The notes beneath the pieces were generated by a model. It did no database searches, was not told the DNA's origin, and worked only from the letters and a program-made list of their open reading frames with translations. Positions 8,557-17,588 of a stretch of 64,000 nucleotides of DNA are shown here, one piece after another; position 1 is the stretch's first letter; each line of letters starts with the position of its first letter. The position numbers were made by a program, and so were the translations under genes. Source of the stretch: Caballeronia grimmiae (lineage in GTDB: Bacteria; Pseudomonadota; Gammaproteobacteria; Burkholderiales; Burkholderiaceae); NCBI RefSeq assembly GCF_000698555.1, contig NZ_JFHE01000030.1:1-64000 (forward strand), given 5' to 3'.

Positions 8557-9222
8557 TCACGTCTGACGCTCGAAGCAATCGATAACCACTGCTTTTAAAT
8601 CGTCCGTTGTGAGCGCGGGTTTATCGAAGGTGAAACGATTGCGGATGCCATCACGAAGCAAATCGCAGCCGTAGCGATCAATCCCTAATAATTCCAGATT
8701 AGTGGGGCGGCGCGCATAGGCATCGAAAAAGGCGCATAACGAAGACTCGTCGGCGGCGGCAATCGGCTCGAGCGGATCGATGTCATCACCATCGAGCCAG
8801 CCCATCGCGCCGAAACCGCCAATGAAGCGCATTCGCTCTGGCTTCATTACCCAAAACGCGAAATCGCCCAACTGAAGATATCGGTCGGCGTCCGGGTGAT
8901 ATCACAGATAGCGCTGCGCCAGTTCTTCGTGCTCGCTTTCCGCCGCCGGCGCGAACGTGCCGAGCAAGGTCAGCCGCTGGCCTTCCAGCACGTGACCATC
9001 CGTTGCGTGGGCGACGAGAAAACCGGCGCGGGCATCGGCGTGAAGATTGCGGGTGTGCTCGGCCAGACGGCTGATGAGCAGCATCGGCGCATGGCGCGCG
9101 GTCGGCGCGAACGGCAGCGCGGTCGGGTAGGGAAAGCCGCTCGGCTCGCGTGAATGCGTGGCGAGCGTGCCTTCCGATACGCGATGAATCAGGTGCAGCG
9201 GCGCTTGCGGCGGGATGTGCAT
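8557..9222 (-). pseudogene. HugZ-like haem utilisation protein, interrupted by an in-frame TGA
   Basis: The N-terminal part ('HLIHRVSEGTLATHS', 'YPTALPFAPTARHAPMLLISRLAEHTRNLHADARAG') is the pyridoxamine-phosphate-oxidase-like split barrel of the HugZ/HutZ family. It reads to 'EELAQRYL', then TGA (8902-8904), and the same frame continues 'YHPDADRYLQLGDFAFWVMKPERMRFIGGFG' with the family's C-terminal domain ('LTTDDLKAVVIDCF'). No frameshift is needed: a single CGA-to-TGA change explains the break. It is therefore a recent nonsense pseudogene, a readthrough gene or a sequencing error. The two halves would total about 221 codons, a normal HugZ length. Confidence 0.85.
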
Positions 9223-9393
9223 GCGATGGCTTCCGAAATGAGCTTCAGAAAATGGTAATGCACCGCCCGCGAGCGTGTCTCCTGGCCGTTCGATAGAATC
9301 GTAAGCTTGCGCGCCGGACGGCATCATGTCCGGTTCTCCGGCGTCGCGCCATTGCAACCCCGGCACCTCGCCTCCTTTTCCAACGGCATTCCT

Positions 9394-10617
9394 GTGTCCG
9401 ACTCGACTACCGCTTCTTCCGCCCGCGAGTCCAATCCGTCGCTCGCGCTGCATCGCAGCCTGCCTCCCGCGACGCGCCAGCGCGCCCGTTACGCGACGAT
9501 GGCCGTCTTTTTCATCGCCGGAATGATGTACGCCTCGTGGGGCGTGCACGTTCCTACCGTGCGCGACAAGTTCGCGCTCAGCCCGGGCATGCTGTCGCTT
9601 GCGCTGTTCGCTGTCGCGGGCGGTTCGATTTTCGCGATGCTCACCACCGCGTCATGGATCGCCCGCGCCGGCACGCGCACGGCCTGCATGGCGAGCGGCG
9701 TCACGATGACCGTGTGCGGCGCACTGATTCTCGTCGTGCCGAGTTTCTGGATGCTGCTGATCGTGCTCGCCGTGTTCGGCTGCGGCATGGCGACGCTCGA
9801 CGTCGCGATGAACGCCGAAGCGAGCGCCGTCGAAGAAGCGCTCGCGCGGCCGATCATGTCGTCGCTGCACGGCATGTTCAGCATCGGCGGGATGGCGGGC
9901 GCGGCGATCGGCGGCGCGCTGATTGCGCATGGCTTCGCGCCGGCGGCGCATCTCGCGCTGGCGTCGGGGGCCAGCGTCGTCGTCTTGCTCGCGTCGATGC
10001 CCTCGGTGCTGCCTCACGTGCCGCATCACGAAGACCACGCGAAGGCGTCGTCGTCGAACCGCTGGCGCTCGGGCGCGTTGTGGGCGCTGGGCGGGCTCGC
10101 GCTGATCGCGTTGATCGCGGAAGGCGCGATGTACGACTGGGCCACCGTCTATATGCGCGATGTCGTCCTCGCCACGCATTCGCTTTCCAGCGCCGCCTAC
10201 GCCGCGTTCTCGGGCGGCATGGCGGCCGGGCGCTTCGGCGGCGATGCGGTGCGCGCGCGTTTCGGCGCGCCGCAACTCGTCTTCAGCAGCGCGGGGCTCG
10301 CGTTCATCGGCATGGTGATGGCGCTCGTCTTTCCGAACGCCATCGTCACGATGACCGGCTTCACGCTGATGGGCCTCGGTCTCGCGAACATGATGCCCGT
10401 GCTGTTCGCGGCGGCTGCGCGCGTCGAAGGCGTGACGGCGGCAGAAGGCCTCGCGCAGGTCGCCGGCCTCGCGTATTTCGGCTTGCTGCTGGGGCCGGTG
10501 CTGATCGGCGGCGTGGCGCAGATCAGTTCGCTGCCGATCGGGCTGTGCATCGTCGCCGCGTGTTGCGCGGCGGTCGCGCTGATCGGCCCGCGCATCCTCA
10601 GGCGGCTGAAGATATAA
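9394..10617 (+). CDS. MFS transporter
   Basis: About 407 aa from a GTG (VSDSTTASS...); the start is uncertain because no strong ribosome site is visible. Twelve hydrophobic segments run from 'ATMAVFFIAGMMYASWGVHVP' to 'IGLCIVAACCAAVALIGP'. The half-motif 'GCGMATLDVAMNAEASAVEE' is typical of the YfcJ/YbjJ-like group (fucose-permease relatives). Substrate not inferable. Its end is followed by a strong bidirectional terminator shared with the convergent substrate-binding protein gene. Confidence 0.85.
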   Translation: MSDSTTASSARESNPSLALHRSLPPATRQRARYATMAVFFIAGMMYASWGVHVPTVRDKFALSPGMLSLALFAVAGGSIFAMLTTASWIARAGTRTACMASGVTMTVCGALILVVPSFWMLLIVLAVFGCGMATLDVAMNAEASAVEEALARPIMSSLHGMFSIGGMAGAAIGGALIAHGFAPAAHLALASGASVVVLLASMPSVLPHVPHHEDHAKASSSNRWRSGALWALGGLALIALIAEGAMYDWATVYMRDVVLATHSLSSAAYAAFSGGMAAGRFGGDAVRARFGAPQLVFSSAGLAFIGMVMALVFPNAIVTMTGFTLMGLGLANMMPVLFAAAARVEGVTAAEGLAQVAGLAYFGLLLGPVLIGGVAQISSLPIGLCIVAACCAAVALIGPRILRRLKI

Positions 10618-10620
10618 AAA

Positions 10621-10649
10621 AACGCGCGGACCTTTCGGGTCCGCGCGTT
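10621..10649. terminator. Bidirectional terminator between MFS and livJ-like genes
   Basis: Perfect 12-bp arms AACGCGCGGACC / GGTCCGCGCGTT with a five-base loop. A-run on the left and T-rich sequence on the right, so it can work for both convergent genes. Confidence 0.85.
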
Positions 10650-10674
10650 CTTCAGGACGAGTGTCCTGCCGTGA

Positions 10675-11820
10675 TTACATCTTGACCACGTCGAGCAGCG
10701 TCTTCTTGCCCTTCTTGTAGTCGTACAGCGAGATCACGCCGTGCTTCAGGTCGCCCTTCGAGTCGAAGCTCGTCTGGCCGATCACGCCTTTGTAGTCCGT
10801 GTTCGGCATCGCGGCGAGAATCTTCGCCGGGTCAGCCGAGTTGGCGCGCTTCATCGCGTCGACGATGATGTACACCGCGTCATACGTGAACGGCGCGTAG
10901 ATCTGGATCGGCTGGCCAAAGCGCTTCTGGAACTTGGCCGCGAAAGCCTGACCGCCTTCCATCTTTTCGAGCGCCATGCCTGCTTCCGAGCACACGACAT
11001 TGTCGGTTGCATCGCCGGCCAGGTCAGCCAGCTTTTCCGTGCAGACGCCGTCACCCGCGAGCACCTTCGCGCGCAGGCCGAGCTGCTTCGCCTGCTTGGC
11101 GAACGGGCCGCCGGTCGCGTCCATGCCGCCGTACATCACGGCGTCGGGGTTTTCGCCCTTGATCTTCGTGAGAATGGCGCGGAAGTCCACGGCCTTGTCG
11201 TTCGTCGCGTCATGCGACACCACCTTCAGGCCCAGCGACTTGGCGGTCTTCTCGAACTCGTTCGCGAGACCCTGGCCGTAGGCGGTCGAATCGTCGACCA
11301 CGGCGACCGTCTTCACCTTCAGGCTCTTCGCCGCGTAGTTGGCGAGCGCCGGGCCTTGCTGCGCATCGGTCGCGACGACGCGATACGTCGTCTTGAAGCC
11401 TTGCTGCGTGTAGGCCGGGTTCGTTGCCGACGGGGAGATCTGGACGATGCCCGCGTCGCTATAAATCTTCGATGCCGGGATGGACGTGCCGGAGTTCAGG
11501 TGACCGACGACCGCGACGACCTTGTCATCGACGAGCTTCTGCGCGACTTGCGTAGCGGTACGCGGGTCGGCTGCATCGTCTTGCGGGTCCAGTTGCAGCG
11601 TGATCTTCTGACCGCCGATCGTGAGACCCTTTGCGTTGATCTCTTCGACTGCCATCCGCGCGCCGTTTTCGTTGTCCTTGCCCAGGTGAGCGATACCGCC
11701 GGTCAGCGGTGCGACGTGACCGATCTTGACGACCTGGTCGGCTGCTGCGGACGTTGCCAACGTAGCGAACAGCACGGCTGCGGCGCTGATCGGCAACACT
11801 TTGTGAAGCTTGGTGTTCAT
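10675..11820 (-). CDS. Branched-chain amino acid ABC transporter, periplasmic binding protein (LivJ/LivK-like)
   Basis: 381 aa, GGAGA six bases before the ATG. Signal peptide (LHKVLPISAAAVLFATLATSAAA) then a type I periplasmic-binding fold: 'VKIGHVAPLTGGIAHLGKDNENGARMAVEEIN', 'VVGHLNSGTSIPASKIY', 'VQISPSATNPAYT', and 'VAVVDDSTAYGQGLANEFEK'. No permease or ATPase genes adjoin it, so it must work with a transporter encoded elsewhere, which is common for livJ-type genes in these genomes. Ligand probably Leu/Ile/Val or a related amino acid. Confidence 0.93.
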   Translation of the reverse strand: MNTKLHKVLPISAAAVLFATLATSAAADQVVKIGHVAPLTGGIAHLGKDNENGARMAVEEINAKGLTIGGQKITLQLDPQDDAADPRTATQVAQKLVDDKVVAVVGHLNSGTSIPASKIYSDAGIVQISPSATNPAYTQQGFKTTYRVVATDAQQGPALANYAAKSLKVKTVAVVDDSTAYGQGLANEFEKTAKSLGLKVVSHDATNDKAVDFRAILTKIKGENPDAVMYGGMDATGGPFAKQAKQLGLRAKVLAGDGVCTEKLADLAGDATDNVVCSEAGMALEKMEGGQAFAAKFQKRFGQPIQIYAPFTYDAVYIIVDAMKRANSADPAKILAAMPNTDYKGVIGQTSFDSKGDLKHGVISLYDYKKGKKTLLDVVKM

Positions 11821-12361
11821 GTAAGTCTCCAGTTTCGGTCCAAAACAACGACAACGTAATCGCCCTGTGCCCCGTCTTTCATCACGATCGCTCAGTCCCG
11901 TGGACGACCACGCCGGATGCATCGTCATGCACTTGGCAAGTCCTTCTGGCAGGCCGTTCGTGGCGGCCGCCATCCGCACTGCGCGCAAGTGTAGGGTTGT
12001 CAAATTAATTTAGGGAAGTTTTTTAAGATAGTGGTGTGACTACCGATTAACGGCTAGTTGAGAAGCCCGCGACTTTGTGGTGGCGATCTCGCTCGAAAGC
12101 ACTGTCAGCGCGGGTTTCCGGGGCATCGCGCGGCCCGGCTTCACGCGTTCTTCAAGTTCGCTGCTCATGCGCCGATAATCCGCCGCCCTATCGCCATTAG
12201 CCTGTTTTAAAAGGCCGTTTTCACGATGCGTTTAGGTATGAGCCTCCAAAAAACGGGCCCGCGTGTCAAAGCGTATGCCAGGGCACGCTCAGGCGACTGA
12301 AAGGGAAAGCTGGCACACTCACTCGCCTGCGTTTTTCCTCAAGCAAACAAGGAGCTTCGAC
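11821..12361. other. Intergenic region between divergent genes
   Basis: 540 bases, no supported gene. The AT-rich patch at 12000-12040 is the likely promoter region of the binding-protein gene, and 12190-12260 that of the dienelactone hydrolase gene. No recognised regulator site. Confidence 0.4.
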
Positions 12362-13066
12362 GTGACCGTTACCGTGACTTCCCGATGGATCGACATTCCC
12401 GCCGACGGCGGCAGCTTCCAGGGCTATCTCGCGCTGCCGAAGACCGGGACCGGGCCTGCCGTCATCATCCTGCAGGAGATCTTCGGCGTGAATTCGCACA
12501 TTCGCAGCGTCGCGGATCAATATGCAGCCGATGGTTATATCGCGCTCGCGCCCGATGTTTTCTGGCGCACGCAGCCGCGCGTCGAACTCGGCTATGAAGG
12601 CGCGGATCGCGACAAGGCGATGGAACTGCTGCAGAAGACCAATCTCGACTTAGCCGTCGCCGATGTAGGCGCAGCCGCCAAGGCGTTGCGCGCGCTGCCG
12701 GAGGTGAGCGGCAAAGTGGCGGCGATCGGCTACTGCTTCGGCGGGCGCCTGGCGTATCTGGCCGCGGCGGAAGGCTCGGTGGACGTGGCGGTGGCTTATT
12801 ACGGCGGCGGCATCCAGAATCAGCTCGACAAGGCCGATCAGGTCAAGGCGCCGATCCAGTTCCACTACGGCGAACTCGACGCCCACATTCCCGCCGATGC
12901 CGTCGACGCCGTGCGTCAGCGCTTCGCGGGCCGCGCGGATGCCGAAGTGCATGTGTACCCCGGCGCCGATCACGGCTTCAACTGCGGCGAGCGCGCGTCG
13001 TATAACGCGAAGGCATCCGCGTTCGCTCACGGACGCACGCTGGCGTTCCTCGGCGAACATCTGTAA
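12362..13066 (+). CDS. Dienelactone hydrolase family protein
   Basis: 234 aa from a GTG with AAGGAG seven bases upstream. Alpha/beta hydrolase with the DLH signature: Glu39 in 'LQEIFGVNSHIR', nucleophile Cys125 in 'GYCFGGR', Asp173 in 'GELDAHIP' and His204 in 'GADHGFNC'. The Cys nucleophile distinguishes it from Ser esterases. Classical role is hydrolysis of dienelactone in chloroaromatic degradation, but isolated copies like this often have unknown substrates. Confidence 0.93.
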   Translation: MTVTVTSRWIDIPADGGSFQGYLALPKTGTGPAVIILQEIFGVNSHIRSVADQYAADGYIALAPDVFWRTQPRVELGYEGADRDKAMELLQKTNLDLAVADVGAAAKALRALPEVSGKVAAIGYCFGGRLAYLAAAEGSVDVAVAYYGGGIQNQLDKADQVKAPIQFHYGELDAHIPADAVDAVRQRFAGRADAEVHVYPGADHGFNCGERASYNAKASAFAHGRTLAFLGEHL

Positions 13067-13081
13067 GAACCGCTTGCGCTC

Positions 13082-13107
13082 GATGACGTCGCGGTGGCGA
13101 CGTCATC
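13082..13107. terminator. Hairpin between convergent genes
   Basis: Perfect 11-bp arms GATGACGTCGC / GCGACGTCATC with a GGTG loop, sitting exactly between the dienelactone hydrolase stop and the stop of the convergent 60-aa gene. There is no U-tract, so it may act mainly by stabilising transcript ends. Confidence 0.55.
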
Positions 13108-13108
13108 G

Positions 13109-13291
13109 TCATATGAGCGCCGGCAGTCCCTCGACGAGCAGGAACGCGACGAGCACGCCGACGAGCGCGCCGAACGCTCGGAGCACATTGTTCTTGAAGT
13201 GCGAAGCGCATGGAATGGCCCCGAGAAACAGCGCGCCCGCGAGCGCCATCGGGATGACCAGAATGAAATCGCCGATCGTGAAATACGTCAT
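13109..13291 (-). CDS. Small two-helix membrane protein, unknown function
   Basis: 60 aa; GGGAG lies about seven bases before the ATG. Two hydrophobic segments (residues about 7-27, 'IGDFILVIPMALAGALFLGAI', and 36-58, 'VLRAFGALVGVLVAFLLVEGLPAL') are separated by a polar loop containing 'CASHFKNN'. I do not recognise the family. The clean ribosome site and strongly hydrophobic pattern support a real gene. Confidence 0.65.
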   Translation of the reverse strand: MTYFTIGDFILVIPMALAGALFLGAIPCASHFKNNVLRAFGALVGVLVAFLLVEGLPALI

Positions 13292-13499
13292 GGTGCGTCT
13301 CCCATCGTCCTGCTTTTTCGGTCTCGATGCGCTTCTAACAAGCGGCGCATCGACGATTCGAGTATAGGCCGCGGGAGACGGCTCGTCGGCGGGCAAGGGC
13401 GGGCCGGACGCGAAGCTCAGCGCGTGCGGCCTTGCGCCACAAGGCCTGCGCGGGGTCGTAATTAAGCAGACGCGGAAAAACCCTAGGTTTCCTTAGATT

Positions 13500-14723
13500 T
13501 CATTCGGCTTGCGCAGCGCGCTCGCGTCCATTCAGATAAGCGGCGGCCGCCAGCCCGATCACCAGCAACCCGCCGATCAAGCCGGCGACGCCCGGCCATC
13601 CGAACGCAGTCCAGAAATGCCCGCCGTACGATCCGATCAGGCTCGATCCAAGGTAATACGCGAGGAGATAGAGTGCTGCGGCCTGTCCTTTCGCCTGCGC
13701 GGCGAGCCGTCCGACCCAGCCGCTCGCCACCGAGTGCCCGGCGAAGAAGCCGAACGTCAGACACGCGATACCGCCGATGATCACCGGCAGCGACATCGAC
13801 ACCGTCAGCGCGATGCCGATCATCATCAGCAGCACGCTCGCCATCAGCACGCGGCCGCGTCCGAAGACATCGGCCATTTTGCCGGACCAGGGCGACGCGA
13901 CCACGCCCGTCAGATAAACGGTGAAAATCGCGCCGATCTCCGTCTGGTTTAGGCTGAACGGCGCGCCAAGCAGCCGATACCCGACGTAGTTATAGAGCGT
14001 GACGAAGCTGCCCATCAGCACGAAGCCGGTGAGAAACAGAAACGGCAATCCACGATGCCGCAAATGCCCCGCAAGCGAGCGCCGATGATGATGAAACCCG
14101 ACGCCGCGCCGTGGCTTGAATCGCCGTGACGGCGGCAGGAGCGAGCGAAACGCGAGCGTCGCGAGCAGCCCAAGCAGGCCGATGCCGCCGATCGCCACGC
14201 GCCAGCCGAAAAAGTCCGCAAGCACGCCACTGATCACGCGCCCCGCCATGCCGCCGATCGCGGTCCCGCCGACATAAAGGCCCATCGCGAGGCCGAGCCC
14301 TTCGGGATGCACTTCCTCCGCGAGATAGGCCATCGCGACGGCCGGTACGCCGCCGAGCGCGAAGCCTTCGAGCGCGCGCACGACCAAGAGCGCGTGCCAG
14401 TTCGGCAGCAAGGCGGCGATCACCGTGAGCACGGACGACGCAAGCAGCGACAGCGTCATGAGCCGATGCCGGCTCCAGCTTTCGGACACGAATCCGGCAA
14501 TGAAGATCGCGACCGCGAGCGCCGCTGTACTGACGGAAACCGCCAGCGCACTGACCGCCGGGGTGACGCCGAACGATCGCGTGAATTCGGGGAGCAGCGG
14601 CTGCACGCAGTAGAGCAGCGAGAACGTCGCGTAGCCGGCGAAGAGCAGCGCGAGCGACGCGCGCCAGTAAGCGCGCGAGCCGCGTTCGAGGTAGGCCGTT
14701 GCGTCGTCGGCTGGGGCACTCAC
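13500..14723 (-). CDS. MFS transporter, YnfM/AraJ-like
   Basis: 407 aa from a GTG preceded by GGAGACTTACCC. Twelve membrane segments beginning with 'LALLFAGYATFSLLYCVQPLLPEFTRSFGVTPAVSAL', which is typical of the YnfM family. The MFS loop motif 'ESWSRHRLMTLSLLASS' follows helix 2. The central loop (FKPRRGVGFHHHRRSLAGHLR) is His- and Arg-rich. Probably a drug or metabolite exporter; substrate unknown. Confidence 0.9.
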   Translation of the reverse strand: MSAPADDATAYLERGSRAYWRASLALLFAGYATFSLLYCVQPLLPEFTRSFGVTPAVSALAVSVSTAALAVAIFIAGFVSESWSRHRLMTLSLLASSVLTVIAALLPNWHALLVVRALEGFALGGVPAVAMAYLAEEVHPEGLGLAMGLYVGGTAIGGMAGRVISGVLADFFGWRVAIGGIGLLGLLATLAFRSLLPPSRRFKPRRGVGFHHHRRSLAGHLRHRGLPFLFLTGFVLMGSFVTLYNYVGYRLLGAPFSLNQTEIGAIFTVYLTGVVASPWSGKMADVFGRGRVLMASVLLMMIGIALTVSMSLPVIIGGIACLTFGFFAGHSVASGWVGRLAAQAKGQAAALYLLAYYLGSSLIGSYGGHFWTAFGWPGVAGLIGGLLVIGLAAAAYLNGRERAAQAE

Positions 14724-15052
14724 GGGTAAGTCTCCGCTTAAAACATCAAACGCGTAACGATACGCCGTTCCCTGGGTTTTGCCGGATGCAGCGGTGCATT
14801 CGGCGTGCCGCAACACGGGACTGACGCTTGCGGTATCTGCGTCAGGCAACAATTCACGGTGAAGAGCATCGCATTCGCGCGCCGCCATGCGCTAAAGTAA
14901 GCGCACAATCGTTCATGAAAGCCGCGCAAGTCGCGCTTCACGCAACAAAGACGCGGCGATTGTCGGTGCACGAGCCGTTGAAAGCCTGTGCGGGTGCAAC
15001 ACTGGGCCGGCGTATCATCTGTTGATCGCCGGCACGTAAACGGGGATTCATC
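14724..15052. other. Intergenic region
   Basis: 329 bases between the divergent MFS gene and the 70-aa gene. No convincing ORF, RNA or repeat seen. It should hold both promoters. Confidence 0.4.
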
Positions 15053-15265
15053 ATGCAAATCGGTTCGATTGTCCGCTCCGTGCATATTGCCGTGCCTCAG
15101 GGCGCGCGCGGCATCGTCATGCGCATTCTTGGCGACATGGCGATGGTCGCCTGGTATGCAGGCGAACCCGGCGTCACTCAGTTGCTCAATACCGAGCCGT
15201 TCTTTCTCGAAGACCTGATCGATACGGGCGATGTCGTGCGCCCGTCGAACACGGTCGTCCATTGA
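15053..15265 (+). CDS. Conserved-looking small protein, unknown function
   Basis: 70 aa with GGGGA seven bases upstream of the ATG. Predicted mixed alpha/beta ('IVRSVHIAVPQGARGIVMRILGDMAMVAWYAGE'), acidic at the C-terminus, no signal peptide and no Cys. I do not recognise a family. It precedes the srkA-like kinase gene by 66 bases in the same direction, so may share its transcript. Confidence 0.6.
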   Translation: MQIGSIVRSVHIAVPQGARGIVMRILGDMAMVAWYAGEPGVTQLLNTEPFFLEDLIDTGDVVRPSNTVVH

Positions 15266-15331
15266 GGATGCCGCCCGTCGGCTGACGAATCGTCGCGTGC
15301 CGGCCGCTGGAAGGCGCGGCACAATGTCGGG

Positions 15332-16363
15332 ATGAACTCACTTCATTCCGGCTCCGCCGACGCGTCCGCCGAAGACGCCCCTCCCTTCGCCGGCCTCACG
15401 CCCGAGCGCGTGCTCGACGCCGTCGATGGTCTGCTGATGCCCGCCGGCGCGCGCACCGACGGTCGCCTGTTGCCGCTCAACAGCTACGAGAACCGCGTGT
15501 ATCAGGTCGGCGTCGAAGACGGCCCGCCGGTGATCGCGAAGTTTTACCGCCCGAATCGTTGGTCGAACGAAGCCATCCTCGAAGAGCATGCGTTCGTCGC
15601 GAGCCTCGTCGCGCGTGAGATTCCGGCGGTGCCGGCGCGCGTCGTCGAAGGCTCGACGCTGCACGAGTTCGACGGCTTTCGCTTCTCCGTCTTCGAGCGG
15701 CGCGGCGGGCGCGCGCCCGATCTCGACCGCCGCGACACGCTGGAATGGCTCGGGCGCTTCATCGGGCGCATTCACGCGGTCGGGGCGATCGAGCCGTATC
15801 GCGAGCGTCCGACGCTCGACATCCAGACGTTCGGCTACGAGCCGCGCGAGTTCCTGCTGACCCATCGCTTCGTCCCCGACGATGTTCGCGAGGCCTACGA
15901 GCGCGTCGTATCGATGGCGCTGGAAGGCGTCGCGCACTGTTTCGAGCGCGCCGGCGATATCGGCCAGTTGCGCATGCACGGCGATTGTCATCCGAGCAAT
16001 GTGCTGTGGACCGACGCGGGCCCGCATTTCGTCGATTTCGACGACAGCCGCATGGGCCCCGCGATTCAGGATCTCTGGCTGCTGCTGCCCGCCGGACGCG
16101 CGGAAGCATCCAGCGCGCTCGCCGATCTGCTCGCCGGCTATGAAGACTTCCGGGAGTTCGATCAGCGCGAACTGCATCTGATCGAAGCGCTGCGGACGCT
16201 GCGTCTGATTCATTACGCCGCCTGGCTTGCGCGCCGCTGGAACGATCCGGCTTTTCCCGCCGCATTCCCGTGGTTCAACACGCAGCGTTACTGGGAAGAC
16301 CGCATTCTCGAATTGCGCGATCAGGTTGGAGCGATGCAGGAAGGCCCGCTGTGGCCCGTCTGA
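15332..16363 (+). CDS. srkA: Stress response kinase A (YihE/RdoA family)
   Basis: 343 aa aminoglycoside-phosphotransferase-like kinase fold. The ATP-binding Lys is in 'VIAKFYRPNRWS', the catalytic loop is 'MHGDCHPSNVLW', and the metal-binding Asp is in 'FVDFDDSRMGPAIQDLW'. 'LNSYENRVYQVG' and 'RWSNEAILEEHAF' are signatures of the SrkA subfamily. In E. coli, SrkA is a Ser/Thr kinase that opposes MazF-linked death and supports Cpx/ROS stress survival. Confidence 0.92.
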   Translation: MNSLHSGSADASAEDAPPFAGLTPERVLDAVDGLLMPAGARTDGRLLPLNSYENRVYQVGVEDGPPVIAKFYRPNRWSNEAILEEHAFVASLVAREIPAVPARVVEGSTLHEFDGFRFSVFERRGGRAPDLDRRDTLEWLGRFIGRIHAVGAIEPYRERPTLDIQTFGYEPREFLLTHRFVPDDVREAYERVVSMALEGVAHCFERAGDIGQLRMHGDCHPSNVLWTDAGPHFVDFDDSRMGPAIQDLWLLLPAGRAEASSALADLLAGYEDFREFDQRELHLIEALRTLRLIHYAAWLARRWNDPAFPAAFPWFNTQRYWEDRILELRDQVGAMQEGPLWPV

Positions 16364-16431
16364 AATTTTTCGTAAATAAAGCCGGTCGTCAGGCAATCGC
16401 AAAGGATTGTGCCAGGCGTGTATGCGTGTAA

Positions 16432-16446
16432 TGATAACAATTCTCA
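16432..16446. promoter_or_regulatory. Putative Fur box
   Basis: TGATAACAATTCTCA matches the 7-1-7 inverted-repeat model of Fur sites (TGATAAT-N-ATTATCA) with two departures, and flanking AA/TT bases extend the match. It lies about 85 bases upstream of the PepSY gene start, where an iron-controlled promoter would be expected. Confidence 0.7.
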
Positions 16447-16531
16447 TTTGCCCGTCTATGGTCGATCGCCGCTTCCTGATGCGCGATCGGGGCGCGGCTT
16501 TGCCTAGGAACCGTCCGATTCGGAGAGACGC

Positions 16532-17254
16532 TTGAACGCGCCTGATACCCTCAATCCCCAGCCGACAAGCGGCTCGGCCCAATATCGCCCGCATCAACGC
16601 CTGATCGATGAAGCCGAGCAAGTCGTACGCAAGAACCGCTCGCGCCGCTCGACGTTCCTCAAGTGGCTCCGCAAGGTTCACGGCTGGGTCGGTCTGTGGG
16701 GCGCGATTCTCGGCCTGCTTTTCGGCGTGACCGGCTTTCTGCTGAATCACCGCGCGCCGCCGATGCGCATCTCGACCGGCGAGCCACAGGTATCGCAGAT
16801 GCAGCTTGCGTTGCCGGCGGGCGGGTTCAAGTCGCCGCGCGACATGGGCGCGTGGGTCAAGCAGGAACTCAAGATCGACGGCAACCTCGGCCGCACGCGC
16901 CGCGAGCCGGCGCACCCGGTTGGCTGGGGCGACAAGAGCACGATGCAGCCCGAGCAATGGTCGGCGATGGTCTCGACGCCGGGCAGCAGTGTGATGGCGG
17001 AGTACTGGGTCGGCAACAACTTCGTGTCGGTGAAGCGGACCGAAAACACCTTCCTCGCGATGATGACGAACCTGCACAAGGGCGTCGGCTTGAGCGTCGG
17101 CTGGGTGTTGCTCATCGATACGCTCGCCGGCAGCCTGATCCTGCTCTCGTTGACCGGCGTGCTGCTCTGGACCGAACTGAACAAGCGCAAGACGGCCGGC
17201 GCGGCGATCGTCACCGTCTCGCTCATCGCGATGATCGTGTGCGGCTTGATGTAA
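16532..17254 (+). CDS. PepSY-associated transmembrane protein, probably iron-regulated
   Basis: 240 aa, TTG start with GGAGAGACGC ahead. A membrane segment at about residues 50-72 ('VHGWVGLWGAILGLLFGVTGFLL' with the characteristic His), a periplasmic domain, then 'LHKGVGLSVGWVLLIDTLAGSLILLSLTGVLLW' and a last helix. This is the short PepSY_TM type often found near siderophore or haem loci. The upstream Fur box suggests induction under iron limitation. A role in ferric-siderophore reduction is a family-level inference. Confidence 0.85.
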   Translation: MNAPDTLNPQPTSGSAQYRPHQRLIDEAEQVVRKNRSRRSTFLKWLRKVHGWVGLWGAILGLLFGVTGFLLNHRAPPMRISTGEPQVSQMQLALPAGGFKSPRDMGAWVKQELKIDGNLGRTRREPAHPVGWGDKSTMQPEQWSAMVSTPGSSVMAEYWVGNNFVSVKRTENTFLAMMTNLHKGVGLSVGWVLLIDTLAGSLILLSLTGVLLWTELNKRKTAGAAIVTVSLIAMIVCGLM

Positions 17255-17255
17255 G

Positions 17256-17575
17256 TCAGCGCCCCGCCGACGCGCGGCGCTTTCGCGGGTTATGCCGCGT
17301 CAGCCACAGATAGAGGCCGCTTCCGAGCACGACCACGGTCAACACATCGAAGGCGGCCCAGAAGATCTTGAGCGGCATGCGCCGAAATCGCCGAAATGCA
17401 GCGGCTGCGAGCCAAGCAGCACCTTCAGATACCACGGCAGTTCGCGCGAATCGGTGAGCGCGCCGGTGAATGCATCGACGAGCACGGGGCGAAGAATCCG
17501 CGTGGTCAGGATGCCGCCGCCGCGCATCCACACTGCATAGTGATGCGGGCTGCGACTATTCGTTAGTCGGAACCT
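17256..17575 (-). pseudogene. PepSY_TM membrane protein, C-terminal remnant with a one-base deletion
   Basis: One frame reads 'PHHYAVWMRGGGILTTRILRPVLV', 'ALTDSRELPWYLKVLL' and 'SQPLHFGDFG'. A second frame continues 'MPLKIFWAAFDVLTVVVLGSGLYLWLTRH'. Together they are the C-terminal third of a PiuB/PepSY_TM iron-uptake membrane protein. The frames join at about 17379-17380, where one base appears to be missing from an expected Gly-Gly-Met codon run. Upstream, a TGA near 17580 ends the homology, so the N-terminal two-thirds are gone. Confidence 0.75.
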
Positions 17576-17588
17576 TCAGGCCTTTGTA

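Noticed and set aside
8342..8578. Minus-strand open frame of 78 codons past the broken HugZ gene
   Set aside because: Overlaps the HugZ C-terminus, has no recognisable motif and no convincing ribosome site.
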